Part shown: positions 7,719-15,813 of the stretch, one piece after another
Layout of the letters: every line of letters starts with the position of its first letter
Position numbering within the stretch: position 1 is the stretch's first letter
NCBI GenBank assembly: GCA_045807945.1
Contig: JBJMGI010000004.1
Location: 1-42,902, forward strand
DNA: 42,902 nt
From: CAVQGF01 sp045807945
GTDB lineage: Bacteria > Acidobacteriota > Terriglobia > Terriglobales > Acidobacteriaceae
Direction of reading: 5' to 3'
Made by a program: the position numbers and the translations under genes
The notes under the pieces: generated by a model
The model's input: the letters and a program-made list of their open reading frames with translations, nothing else
The model's database searches: none
What the model was told of the DNA's origin: nothing

Positions 7719-8195
7719 CTAGACGATGCTCTTGCCGAGGACCGTGCTCTTGCCAAGCATCGTGCTCTTGCCAAGCATCGTGCTCTTGCCGAGCATCGTG
7801 CTTTTGCCCAGCATCGTGCTCTTCCCGAGCATCGTGCTCTTGCCGAGGACCGTGCTCTTGCCCAGTGGCGAATTCTTCCCGGCTACGATGCCTTTGCCCA
7901 GGACCGTGCTCTTGCCGAGGGGCGAATTCTTTCCGGCTACGATGTTCTTTCCCAGGACCGTGCTCTTGCCCAGTGGCGAGTTCTTTCCGGCTACGATGTT
8001 CTTTCCCAGGACCGTACTTTTGCCCAGCGGCGAGTTCTTTCCGGCTACGATGTTCTTGCCCAACTGGATCCGTTTACCGAGGTGGGTTGCTTTGCCCAGC
8101 GAAATAGGCCGGCTCAGCGGGACGCCTTTGGTTGCGACGATGGCTTTCTTTGCCGCCGTTCTGCTATTGATCAGTGATTTCTTTTCGATTGTCAT
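7719..8195 (-). CDS. Hexapeptide-repeat cationic polypeptide with a 32-residue leader
   Basis: This 158-residue protein has a leader (residues 1-32, beginning MTIEKKSLINSRTAAKKAIV) and then exactly 21 tandem hexapeptides of form [L/A]GKxxx with no interruption to the stop codon. Hexads 3-14 form four copies of an 18-residue unit (LGKNIVAGKNSPLGKSTV; the fourth has one N-to-G change). Hexads 15-19 are five identical LGKSTM. The pattern [LIVA]-G-x-x-[STI]-x matches left-handed beta-helix hexapeptides, and 18 residues equals one helix coil, so 21 hexads would make seven coils (inference). Every hexad carries Lys, so it is very basic. ATG 8195 has AGGAGAG five bases upstream and a sigma54 promoter at 8273-8288. 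There is no classical signal peptide. I recognise no family; export by the convergent M50/HlyD operon is a hypothesis. Confidence 0.82.
   Translation of the reverse strand: MTIEKKSLINSRTAAKKAIVATKGVPLSRPISLGKATHLGKRIQLGKNIVAGKNSPLGKSTVLGKNIVAGKNSPLGKSTVLGKNIVAGKNSPLGKSTVLGKGIVAGKNSPLGKSTVLGKSTMLGKSTMLGKSTMLGKSTMLGKSTMLGKSTVLGKSIV
7722..8099 (-). repeat. Tandem 18-bp / 54-bp coding repeat array
   Basis: The array is 21 contiguous 18-bp units within the repeat-polypeptide gene. Units covering 7848-8063 are organised as four 54-bp super-repeats, with very few base differences including third positions. Units covering 7722-7865 are near-identical single 18-bp repeats. High nucleotide identity suggests recent expansion or homogenisation by slippage or unequal recombination. 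There are no unique spacers, so it is not a CRISPR array. Confidence 0.95.
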
Positions 8196-8272
8196 TTCTG
8201 CTCTCCTGAATTTGATTTTGAATCTGATCTCTTTGCGGCTGGTCTAACCTTGCCCGCTGCGACTTACATAAT

Positions 8273-8288
8273 TGCAAGATTGAGGCCA
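8273..8288 (-). promoter_or_regulatory. sigma54 (-24/-12) promoter of the hexapeptide-repeat gene
   Basis: On the minus strand this reads TGGCCTCAATCTTGCA, with GG and GC separated by exactly 10 bases as sigma54 requires, and a full TTGCA at -12. The predicted start is about 8262, giving a leader of about 66 nt before ATG 8195. A sigma54 activator gene ends 137 bp upstream on the same strand. The only weak point is CT instead of AC after TGGC. Confidence 0.75.
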
Positions 8289-8349
8289 AACTGACGGCCA
8301 CCTGGCCTATCAGAGCAACGCGAAGTAAACAAGGCACTTAGCGGGCAAA

Positions 8350-8369
8350 CCCTACGCGGCACCGCAGGG
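8350..8369. promoter_or_regulatory. Candidate upstream activator dyad
   Basis: This imperfect dyad, CCCT-AC-GCGG-CA-CCGC-AGGG, is centred about 70 bp upstream of the -24 element. That is the distance range where bacterial enhancer-binding proteins bind. It is supported only by symmetry and position; a shorter dyad, GGCC-ACCT-GGCC, lies at 8296-8307. Confidence 0.3.
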
Positions 8370-8397
8370 GCCTCACTGGCGCGCACGCTTAGATTTT

Positions 8398-8421
8398 AAA
8401 AATTCATCCCCACTGGATGAA
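8398..8421 (-). terminator. Terminator after the sigma54 activator gene
   Basis: On the minus strand the seven-base stem TTCATCC / GGATGAA with a five-base loop is followed by a run of T, immediately downstream of the activator stop codon (8425-8427). The stem is AT-rich and weak. If active, it would separate the activator transcript from the sigma54-dependent repeat gene. Confidence 0.45.
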
Positions 8422-8424
8422 AAA

Positions 8425-9831
<1,407 letters not shown>

Positions 9832-9857
9832 AGTGTGCCCTGAAAATCGGGCGGCTG

Positions 9858-9863
9858 ATTATA
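9858..9863 (-). promoter_or_regulatory. Candidate -10 element of the sigma54 activator gene
   Basis: A consensus TATAAT lies on the minus strand 26 bp before ATG 9831, predicting a short leader of about 20 nt. No convincing -35 hexamer sits 16-18 bp upstream. The overlapping GG-N10-GC spacing lacks the TTGC -12 box. Confidence 0.35.
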
Positions 9864-9949
9864 GGCCACTTTTTCACTTTCTCGGCTAAAAATTCAACTT
9901 GAGGGGTTCTGGAAGCGAACGCCAATTAGAATCACCAATCGCCACTTTT

Positions 9950-10483
9950 ATGACCAAGACCAGCGCCTCCGGGCACGACACTAAACACGTCCGCATCGCC
10001 AAAAACCACTGCTTTGCCTGCGGCCCGGACAATGCCGATGGCATGCACCTGAAATTCCGCTTCGACGAACGGGCCGGCCGCGCCTGGTGCCGCTTCCGCC
10101 TGCCGCTGCGCTTCCAGGGCCCTCCTGGGCACGCCCACGGGGGCATCATCGCCACTATTTTGGACGAAGCCATGGGCAAGGTGAACAAGCTGCGCTCGGT
10201 TATTGCCGTCACCAAGACCATGGACGTGGAATATTTGAAGCTGGTGCCGCTGCGCAAGAGTCTGATAGTAGAAGGGCGCGAGCGCTCCGTCCGCGGACGC
10301 AAGCACGTGAACGTCGCGCAGATCCTGAACGACAAAGGCGAGGTCTTGGCGCGCAGTCGCGGGTTATTCATTGCCATAGACCCGGCCAGGATGTTCGCCA
10401 AGCATCTTCGTCCCGGCGAGCGCACCGGCCCCGTCGCGAACGCCGACGGCGTACAGAAGAAGCGGCGCAAAGTAGTAAAATAG
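9950..10483 (+). CDS. PaaI/hotdog-fold thioesterase family protein
   Basis: This 177-residue hotdog-fold protein probably hydrolyses an acyl-CoA or related thioester. The diagnostic stretch is GHAHGGIIATILDEAMG (HGG loop plus Asp-Glu at the start of the central helix). The N-terminus carries HCFACGPDNADGMHLKF, typical of the PaaI-like group that begins with a Cys-x-x-Cys-Gly segment. The C-terminal 25 residues are basic (KKRRKVVK). ATG 9950 is chosen; the frame opens at TTG 9899, but the extra residues match nothing in the family. It is divergent from the sigma54 activator and ends 48 bp before pdxS. The physiological substrate is not visible. Confidence 0.82.
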   Translation: MTKTSASGHDTKHVRIAKNHCFACGPDNADGMHLKFRFDERAGRAWCRFRLPLRFQGPPGHAHGGIIATILDEAMGKVNKLRSVIAVTKTMDVEYLKLVPLRKSLIVEGRERSVRGRKHVNVAQILNDKGEVLARSRGLFIAIDPARMFAKHLRPGERTGPVANADGVQKKRRKVVK

Positions 10484-10531
10484 AAGGTTCCAGAGCATCT
10501 TCCAGAAGCTTCAGGACAGAAACGAGTCACC

Positions 10532-11461
10532 ATGGCCACGAACAACGGATCATCGAACGGCGCCGGCAGCCTGCGGCTGAAGACCGGCTTGGCAGAGATG
10601 CTGAAGGGCGGCGTCATTATGGACGTCACCGATGCAAGCCAGGCAGAGATCGCCGAACGTTCCGGCGCGTGCGCCGTCATGGCCCTCGAGCGCGTCCCCG
10701 CGCAGATCCGCGCCGAAGGTGGCGTGGCCCGCATGGCTTCTCCCAAGAAGATCCGGGAGATCATGGAAGCGGTTTCGATTCCCGTTATGGCTAAGTGCCG
10801 CATCGGCCATTTTGCGGAAGCGCAGATCTTGCAGGAACTCGGCGTCGATTACATCGACGAGTCCGAAGTTCTCACGCCTGCTGACGAAGCCCATCACGTA
10901 GACAAGCACGCGTTCACCGTTCCGTTCGTTTGCGGCGCGCGCAATCTCGGCGAGGCGCTGCGTCGCATCGCGGAAGGCGCCGCCATGATCCGCACCAAAG
11001 GCGAAGCCGGCACCGGCGACGTCGTCCACGCAGTTAAACACTTGCGCGCGATCGTGCAGGAGATGAAAGGGCTGACTGTCCTCAGCGAAAACGAACTCTA
11101 CGCGCGCGCTAAGGATTTGCAGGCGCCACTCGAGATCGTGCGCATGGTCGCGAAGACGGGCAATCTCCCCGTCCCGAATTTCTCTGCGGGTGGGATCGCA
11201 ACTCCGGCAGACGCTTCGCTCGTCCGCCAGCTTGGCGCAGAAGCGGTCTTCGTTGGCTCCGGAATCTTTATGGAGAGCTCCAGCGAATTCGCGAAGCCCG
11301 AGATTGCGGAAGCTCGCGCTCGCGCGATCGTGAAAGCGACCACACATTTCGACGACCCGAAGGTGCTGCTCGAAGTGAGCGCGGACCTGGTCGGCGCAAT
11401 GAAAGGCCTTGCTGTCGGAGCGATCGCTGAAGCCGACATGTTGCAAAAGCGCGGCTGGTAA
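10532..11461 (+). CDS. pdxS: Pyridoxal 5'-phosphate synthase subunit PdxS
   Basis: This is the synthase subunit of the DXP-independent PLP pathway, making PLP from ribose 5-phosphate, glyceraldehyde 3-phosphate and ammonia supplied by PdxT. It has 309 residues, close to the usual 290-300. Family blocks are visible in order: GGVIMDVTDASQAEIAERSG, ACAVMALERVPA, PVMAKCRIGHFAEAQ with a catalytic-type Lys, MIRTKGEAGTGDVVHAVKH, and a phosphate-binding loop in FSAGGIATPADASL plus FVGSGIF. ATG 10532 precedes a short Asn/Ser-rich extension of about 12 residues. It is paired with pdxT 16 nt downstream, as expected for a complex of twelve PdxS and twelve PdxT. Confidence 0.97.
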   Translation: MATNNGSSNGAGSLRLKTGLAEMLKGGVIMDVTDASQAEIAERSGACAVMALERVPAQIRAEGGVARMASPKKIREIMEAVSIPVMAKCRIGHFAEAQILQELGVDYIDESEVLTPADEAHHVDKHAFTVPFVCGARNLGEALRRIAEGAAMIRTKGEAGTGDVVHAVKHLRAIVQEMKGLTVLSENELYARAKDLQAPLEIVRMVAKTGNLPVPNFSAGGIATPADASLVRQLGAEAVFVGSGIFMESSSEFAKPEIAEARARAIVKATTHFDDPKVLLEVSADLVGAMKGLAVGAIAEADMLQKRGW

Positions 11462-11477
11462 TACTCCAGAGTTCCCC

Positions 11478-12047
11478 ATGGACATCGGCGTTCTCGCATT
11501 GCAGGGCGACTTCGACGCGCACCGGCGCATGCTGGAGCGCCTTGGCGCCACCGTCCGCCTGGTCCGCAAACCTGAAGAACTCGATTCTGTGGACGCGCTC
11601 GTTATCCCCGGCGGCGAATCATCAACCTTCCTGAAATTCCTTGAGCAGGGCGGCTTCCTCGAAAAGCTGCGTGAGTTCGTGCGTACCAAACCTGCTTTTG
11701 GAACCTGCGCCGGCGCGATCCTGCTCGCGAAAGAGGTGTCGAATCCTTCGCAGGAAGGCTTGGGCGCGCTCGACATCCGCGTGCGCCGCAACGCCTACGG
11801 ACGCCAGCTCGAGAGCGCCATCCACCAGGGCTCGACTTCCCTCGGGAAAGATCCGCTCGAGATGGTTTTTATCCGCGCACCTAAGATCGAGCGAGTCGGC
11901 GCAGGTGTCGAAGTACTCGCGCGCGAAGGCGACGACCCTGTCCTGGTGCGTCAGGGCAAGATCATGGCGGCGACTTTCCATCCTGAACTCTCCGACGACA
12001 CCCGCGTGCACAGCGAATTCCTGAAGCTCGTGAATGGGAAGAAATAG
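11478..12047 (+). CDS. pdxT: Pyridoxal 5'-phosphate synthase glutaminase subunit PdxT
   Basis: This class I glutamine amidotransferase, 189 residues, releases ammonia for PdxS. It starts MDIGVLALQGDFDAH, the standard PdxT N-terminus. It has the GGESSTF glutamine-binding loop, the nucleophile Cys in FGTCAGAILLA, and the catalytic His/Glu of FHPEL near the C-terminus. The frame is open further upstream, but ATG 11478 matches the family start. The stop is only 6 nt before coxB, so transcription probably runs from pdxST into the oxidase genes, an uncommon arrangement. Confidence 0.96.
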   Translation: MDIGVLALQGDFDAHRRMLERLGATVRLVRKPEELDSVDALVIPGGESSTFLKFLEQGGFLEKLREFVRTKPAFGTCAGAILLAKEVSNPSQEGLGALDIRVRRNAYGRQLESAIHQGSTSLGKDPLEMVFIRAPKIERVGAGVEVLAREGDDPVLVRQGKIMAATFHPELSDDTRVHSEFLKLVNGKK

Positions 12048-12053
12048 GAGCAC

Positions 12054-12854
12054 ATGGCCAGAGCGCTCGCCATCGTGCTCGCACTCCTGACCGGAATCAC
12101 GATTTTTCTTTTTGCGGCACGAATCTGGTGGATGCCGCCAGTCTCGTCAGTTGCCGGCCTCTCCATTGATCGCGAATTCGTCGCTGCGCTTCTGGTCCTT
12201 GGAATCGTCTTCCTGGCCGCTCAACTTGCTCTTGCCATTTTTATCTGGAAGTTCCGCACCGGCTCTCGGGTCGAGCACTCAACCGGAAATCGTGGTGCGG
12301 AGATCGCGTGGACCCTAATCACCGCCGCGGTCTTCATTACTCTCGCACTCTCCGCCGAACACACCTGGGCGGAATTGCGCCGCCCTCCACTTCCGACGAA
12401 CAGCGACGTGGAAGTTGAGGTTACGGGCACGCAGTTCGTCTGGTACTTCCGCTACCCCGGGCCCGACGGTAAGTTCGGCCGCACCAATACGAAAGATATC
12501 GACCCAACTCTCGGAAGCGCCGCCGCACTCGGCGTTGACCGTATGGATCCCGACGGGAAAGATGATTTCGTAAGTAGCGCGCTAGTCGTCCCGGTGGGCC
12601 GCGAGGTGCGCCTACGCTTACGCGCGCAGGACGTGATCCACAGCTTCTTCGTTCCTGAGCTCAGGTTGAAGCAGGACGCGGTACCCGGGTTGAATGTGGA
12701 GGCGCACTTCCGCGCCACCCGCACCGGAGAGTATGAGATCGTCTGCGCCGAGCTTTGCGGACTGGGACATTACCGTATGCGCGGAGCTTTGAAAGTAGTG
12801 GCCGCGGCCGAATATTCAGCTTGGCTGGCGCAACACCAGGGAGCCGCGCGATGA
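12054..12854 (+). CDS. coxB: Cytochrome c oxidase subunit II
   Basis: This subunit accepts electrons from cytochrome c at the CuA centre; it has 266 residues. Hydrophobic segments lie at about 3-24, 42-64 and 80-100. The periplasmic cupredoxin domain begins with TGTQFVWYFRYPG, the aromatic patch feeding CuA. CuA ligands are the His in DVIHSFFVPEL and the cluster CAELCGLGHYRM (C-x3-C-x3-H-x2-M). There is no C-terminal heme c domain. ATG 12054 follows pdxT by 6 nt, and the gene overlaps coxA by four bases (ATGA). Confidence 0.96.
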   Translation: MARALAIVLALLTGITIFLFAARIWWMPPVSSVAGLSIDREFVAALLVLGIVFLAAQLALAIFIWKFRTGSRVEHSTGNRGAEIAWTLITAAVFITLALSAEHTWAELRRPPLPTNSDVEVEVTGTQFVWYFRYPGPDGKFGRTNTKDIDPTLGSAAALGVDRMDPDGKDDFVSSALVVPVGREVRLRLRAQDVIHSFFVPELRLKQDAVPGLNVEAHFRATRTGEYEIVCAELCGLGHYRMRGALKVVAAAEYSAWLAQHQGAAR

Positions 12855-14548
12855 GCAACGCTCCGCGCACCGATAGCGGCACCTCGCTGGGAATCGTTGG
12901 GCGTATCTTCAGTTGCGATCACAAGGTGATCGGTAAGCAGTACTTCTTTCTGTCGCTCGCGGCTGCCCTGGTCGGCGTTGCCCTTTCCGCGTTGATGCGC
13001 CTCCACCTCGTCTGGCCGCATGCGGCGCTTCCCTTCTTCGGCGCCATAAAGCCTGAGCAGTATCTCGCCATGCTGACCATGCATGGAACGCTGATGATCT
13101 TCTTCGTTCTGACCACAGCTCCGCAGGGCGCTTTCGGAAATTATTTTCTTCCACTGCAGATCGGCGCGAGAGATATGGCCTTCCCGCGCCTGAACATGCT
13201 GTCGTTCTGGATCACGCTCGCAGCATTTCTTGTTTTGCTGTCCGCGTTTTTCGTAAGCGGCGGCCCACCGATATCTGGTTGGACGCACTACCCTCCCTTG
13301 AGCGCCGTGTCGAGTGCGGGGCCGGGGCAAGGTACAGGAATGGACCTGTGGATCTTCAGCATCGGTTTGTTCTGTCTCGCGTCCGTGCTGGGATCGATCA
13401 ATTTCATCGTCACCGTGCTCGATCGGCGCGCGCCCGGCATGACGATGATGCGTCTACCGCTAACCGTTTGGTCGTGGTTCATCACCGCCATACTTTCGCT
13501 GCTCGCGTTCACCGTTCTGCACGCCGCCATCCTGCTTCTGTTTTGCGATCGTCACGCCGGTACGAGTTTCTTTATTCCGTCGGGCGTCGTCGTAAACGGA
13601 AGTCCGCTCGCGCACGCGGGCGGCTCGCCGCTGCTGTGGCAGCATCTGTTCTGGTTCTTCGGACACCCTGAGGTTTACATTGCGATTCTGCCCGGGATGG
13701 GCCTGACCTCACACCTGCTCTCCACGTTTTCGCGCAAGCCGGTCTTCGGATACCGCGCCATGGTCTACGCGATGATCGCTATCGGCGCGCTCGGATTCGT
13801 GGTCTGGGGACACCATATGTTCGTTAGCGGAATGAATCCCTTCGCAGCGTTCGCCTTCAGCATTATGACCATGGTGATCGGCGTCCCCTCCGCCATCAAG
13901 ACTTTCAACTGGCTCGGCACGATGTGGCGCGGCTCGCTCCGTCTGACCGTTCCCATGATGTTCGCTATCGGCTTCGTCTCCATATTTGTGACCGGGGGAT
14001 TGTCCGGGCCGATCCTGGCGCAGCCGGCACTCGATATGTATCTGCACGACACTTATTTCGTGGTCGCGCACTTCCATCTCATCATGGGCGTAGCAGCCGT
14101 GATCGCCATCTTCGCCGGGACGTACTTCTGGTTTCCGCGGATGTTCGGGCGCGAGATGAACATCCGACTCGGTTATGCGCATTTCTGGTTCACCTTCATC
14201 GGCGCGTACGCGATCTTTCTTCCCATGCACTTCCTCGGCATGGCAGGGCATCCGCGGCGCTACTCGCAGTTGACCGACGTCCATTACCTGCAAGCTCTGT
14301 TGCCATTGCAGCGGTTCATTTCCCTCGCCGCTTTCATCACGATCGCTGGACAAATCCTATTTCTCGTCAATCTGTTCTGGAGCATGCATCGCGGGAAAGT
14401 AGCCGAAACGAACCCGTGGCGATCTACTACTTGCGAATGGAGTACCCTTGAAGAGCCCGGCGAGATCGTCCGCGGGCCTTACGAGTTCAACGTGCCCGGC
14501 GCGAGTGCCGAATTCCTGATGCAGTGCAACGAGCCGGAAGCATCTTAA
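12851..14548 (+). CDS. coxA: Cytochrome c oxidase subunit I
   Basis: This catalytic heme-copper subunit has 565 residues and about twelve transmembrane helices. Heme a ligand His is in LTMHGTLMIFF. CuB and the cross-linked Tyr are in WFFGHPEVYIAILPG, where the Glu before Val-Tyr marks an A-type oxidase. The distal heme ligands lie in HDTYFVVAHFHLIMG, and the HHMF block is present (VVWGHHMFVSGMNP). The start ATG 12851 overlaps the coxB TGA. The protein is a little longer than minimal subunit I, with a hydrophilic tail of about 50 residues, and is not fused to subunit III. Confidence 0.96.
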   Translation: MSNAPRTDSGTSLGIVGRIFSCDHKVIGKQYFFLSLAAALVGVALSALMRLHLVWPHAALPFFGAIKPEQYLAMLTMHGTLMIFFVLTTAPQGAFGNYFLPLQIGARDMAFPRLNMLSFWITLAAFLVLLSAFFVSGGPPISGWTHYPPLSAVSSAGPGQGTGMDLWIFSIGLFCLASVLGSINFIVTVLDRRAPGMTMMRLPLTVWSWFITAILSLLAFTVLHAAILLLFCDRHAGTSFFIPSGVVVNGSPLAHAGGSPLLWQHLFWFFGHPEVYIAILPGMGLTSHLLSTFSRKPVFGYRAMVYAMIAIGALGFVVWGHHMFVSGMNPFAAFAFSIMTMVIGVPSAIKTFNWLGTMWRGSLRLTVPMMFAIGFVSIFVTGGLSGPILAQPALDMYLHDTYFVVAHFHLIMGVAAVIAIFAGTYFWFPRMFGREMNIRLGYAHFWFTFIGAYAIFLPMHFLGMAGHPRRYSQLTDVHYLQALLPLQRFISLAAFITIAGQILFLVNLFWSMHRGKVAETNPWRSTTCEWSTLEEPGEIVRGPYEFNVPGASAEFLMQCNEPEAS

Positions 14549-14553
14549 TCACC

Positions 14554-15294
14554 ATGGCGTTTTTGCGTTCTGACGAGATTGAAGCTCCCAGCCGTATCGA
14601 CCACGGCGGGACCGGCACCCCACATTACGGAGGCGGCGACGGGGACGGGGACGCCGGCGAACCCTATCCAGACCACTATCAGAATCTGCGCCGCTATCGC
14701 CTGTTCGTCTTCCTCATCTTTATTGGAGTGCTCATCTTCTTTACTGCGCTGAGCAGCGCGTACATCATCCGGCGCGGCGGCGGCCACACCGATTGGCAGA
14801 CCGGCGCCTATATCCGCGATTGGCAGCCCCTGAAGCTGCCGCCGATTCTCTGGATAAACACACTGCTGCTGGTGCTGAGCAGTTGCACCCTCGAGGTAGC
14901 CCGCAGGAACCTGATCCGGCTGGCCGCGATAGCGCCGGCAGTAGCAGTCCCCGGCGTAAAACGGGAGCGGAAACGCAGCGCGCCATGGCTTGCCATCACC
15001 CTGGTTCTTGGATTCGGGTTCCTTGCGGGACAATATTTTGCGTGGGAGCAGTTGCAGAGCTCTGGTGTGTTCATTGCCAGTAACCCGAGTAGTTCCTTCT
15101 TCTACATCTTGACTGGCGCACACGCGGCCCATCTCACTGGCGGGATTATCGCGCTACTGTATGCGGCGGGATTAGCATTCTTCTCGACGAAGCTGGAGCG
15201 CGAGGTGGTGGTGGTAGACGTGACCGGCTGGTACTGGCACTTCATGGGGCTGCTCTGGATATACATTTATCTGCTGCTCAGGTTCGCGCAATGA
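14554..15294 (+). CDS. coxC: Cytochrome c oxidase subunit III
   Basis: This 246-residue membrane subunit of the heme-copper oxidase stabilises subunit I and its proton path. The N-terminal 45 residues are hydrophilic and glycine-rich. Five or so membrane helices follow, with subunit III signatures LTGAHAAHLTGGIIALLYA and DVTGWYWHFMGLLWIYIYLLL near the end. ATG 14554 is preferred over the upstream in-frame start, which lies within coxA. It begins 6 nt after the coxA stop and overlaps the next small gene by ATGA, so the four are co-translated. Confidence 0.93.
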   Translation: MAFLRSDEIEAPSRIDHGGTGTPHYGGGDGDGDAGEPYPDHYQNLRRYRLFVFLIFIGVLIFFTALSSAYIIRRGGGHTDWQTGAYIRDWQPLKLPPILWINTLLLVLSSCTLEVARRNLIRLAAIAPAVAVPGVKRERKRSAPWLAITLVLGFGFLAGQYFAWEQLQSSGVFIASNPSSSFFYILTGAHAAHLTGGIIALLYAAGLAFFSTKLEREVVVVDVTGWYWHFMGLLWIYIYLLLRFAQ

Positions 15295-15557
15295 AGCTGC
15301 TTCAACTTTGGATCGTTGCCATCGCGTTGCTCATATTGCCCCGCCACGCCCTTGGGCAAGGCTGCTCAATGTGCAAGACGAGCTCGGAAGCGGCCGCCGC
15401 GGAGCAGCAAAGATCGTTGAACCACGGCATCCTGATCCTGGCGCTTCCCTCTGTCGTGATCTTCGCAGGACTCTCGATATTCGCCTTCCGCTACCGCTCG
15501 CGCGAGTCTGCCAGCGCCTCGAAGCCTACTCAGGCCGAAAACACCGATTTGTTATAA
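15291..15557 (+). CDS. Small membrane protein with CxxC, end of cox operon
   Basis: This 88-residue protein of unknown function starts with a signal peptide (MKLLQLWIVAIALLILPRHALG). A short exported segment GCSMCKTSSEAAAAEQQ follows, then one transmembrane helix (HGILILALPSVVIFAGLSIFAF) and a basic cytoplasmic end. The Cys-Ser-Met-Cys pair just outside the membrane could bind copper or carry a thiol function for oxidase maturation. That is inferred only from its position, overlapping coxC by four bases. The stop codon overlaps a TATAAT box. Confidence 0.75.
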   Translation: MKLLQLWIVAIALLILPRHALGQGCSMCKTSSEAAAAEQQRSLNHGILILALPSVVIFAGLSIFAFRYRSRESASASKPTQAENTDLL

Positions 15558-15558
15558 T
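15553..15558 (+). promoter_or_regulatory. Candidate -10 element for tRNA-Leu
   Basis: A perfect TATAAT lies 69 bp before the mature tRNA start and overlaps the end of the small cox-operon gene. A clear -35 hexamer is not visible at 16-18 bp. It is the best candidate promoter for the tRNA, and possibly for secG beyond it. Confidence 0.4.
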
Positions 15559-15626
15559 CGTAAGCGGACCTTTGAACGGCGCGCGCCGGCGTTTTCGCTA
15601 ACCAGCGCTGTGGTCGAACGATCCCT

Positions 15627-15711
15627 GCGGAAGTGGTGGAATTGGCAGACACACCATCTTGAGGGGGTGGCGCCGAAAGGCATGCGGGTTCAAGTCCCGC
15701 CTTCCGCACCA
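15627..15711 (+). tRNA. tRNA-Leu (anticodon GAG)
   Basis: This is a class II tRNA of 85 nt including an encoded CCA. The acceptor stem GCGGAAG pairs with CTTCCGC. The D-arm contains GGAATTGGCAGAC. The anticodon stem CCATC/GGTGG holds the seven-base loop TTGAGGG with anticodon GAG, which reads CUC and CUU. The variable arm is long (GCCGAAAGGC), as in Leu and Ser tRNAs. The T arm is GCGGG-TTCAAGT-CCCGC. Confidence 0.97.
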
Positions 15712-15715
15712 TTAA
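15681..15715 (+). repeat. Direct repeat copy 1: 3' part of tRNA-Leu
   Basis: These 35 bp cover the T arm, the 3' acceptor strand, CCA and four bases beyond. They are repeated exactly at 15814-15848. Exact duplication of a tRNA 3' end is the usual footprint of site-specific integration at a tRNA gene. Confidence 0.9.
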
Positions 15716-15742
15716 AGTTCCGGGTATGAAGGGTGAGCCGAT

Positions 15743-15766
15743 GGCGCGAGCTGTCGCGCTCGCGCC
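15743..15766 (+). other. GC-rich hairpin between tRNA-end repeats
   Basis: A perfect 9-bp stem, GGCGCGAGC / GCTCGCGCC, with a six-base loop (TGTCGC), lies in the 98-bp spacer between the two tRNA-end copies. There is no T tract after it, so it is not an ordinary terminator. A second imperfect pairing, AGGGC...GCCCT, follows at about 15773-15802. Confidence 0.55.
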
Positions 15767-15813
15767 GAAAGCGAGGGCGTAGTAGCGGAGCTGCGAAGCC
15801 CTAGAAAAAACGC

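Noticed and set aside
7722..8099. CRISPR-like periodic DNA
   Set aside because: Units are contiguous 18- and 54-bp coding repeats with no unique spacers and no cas genes.
7697..8247. Long plus-strand frames through the repeat array, one Cys-rich and one Leu/Pro/Val-rich
   Set aside because: They arise because an 18-bp period keeps every frame free of stops. Neither has a ribosome-binding site; the minus-strand frame has RBS, leader and promoter.
9850..9866. Second sigma54 promoter for the activator itself (TGGCCTATAATCAGCC on minus)
   Set aside because: The GG-N10-GC spacing fits, but the -12 box is CAGC instead of TTGC, and the same bases hold a perfect TATAAT, a simpler explanation.
10550..11791. 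Long minus-strand open frames opposite pdxS-pdxT and many other genes
   Set aside because: They are high-GC shadow frames opposite confidently identified genes, with no RBS or recognisable domains.
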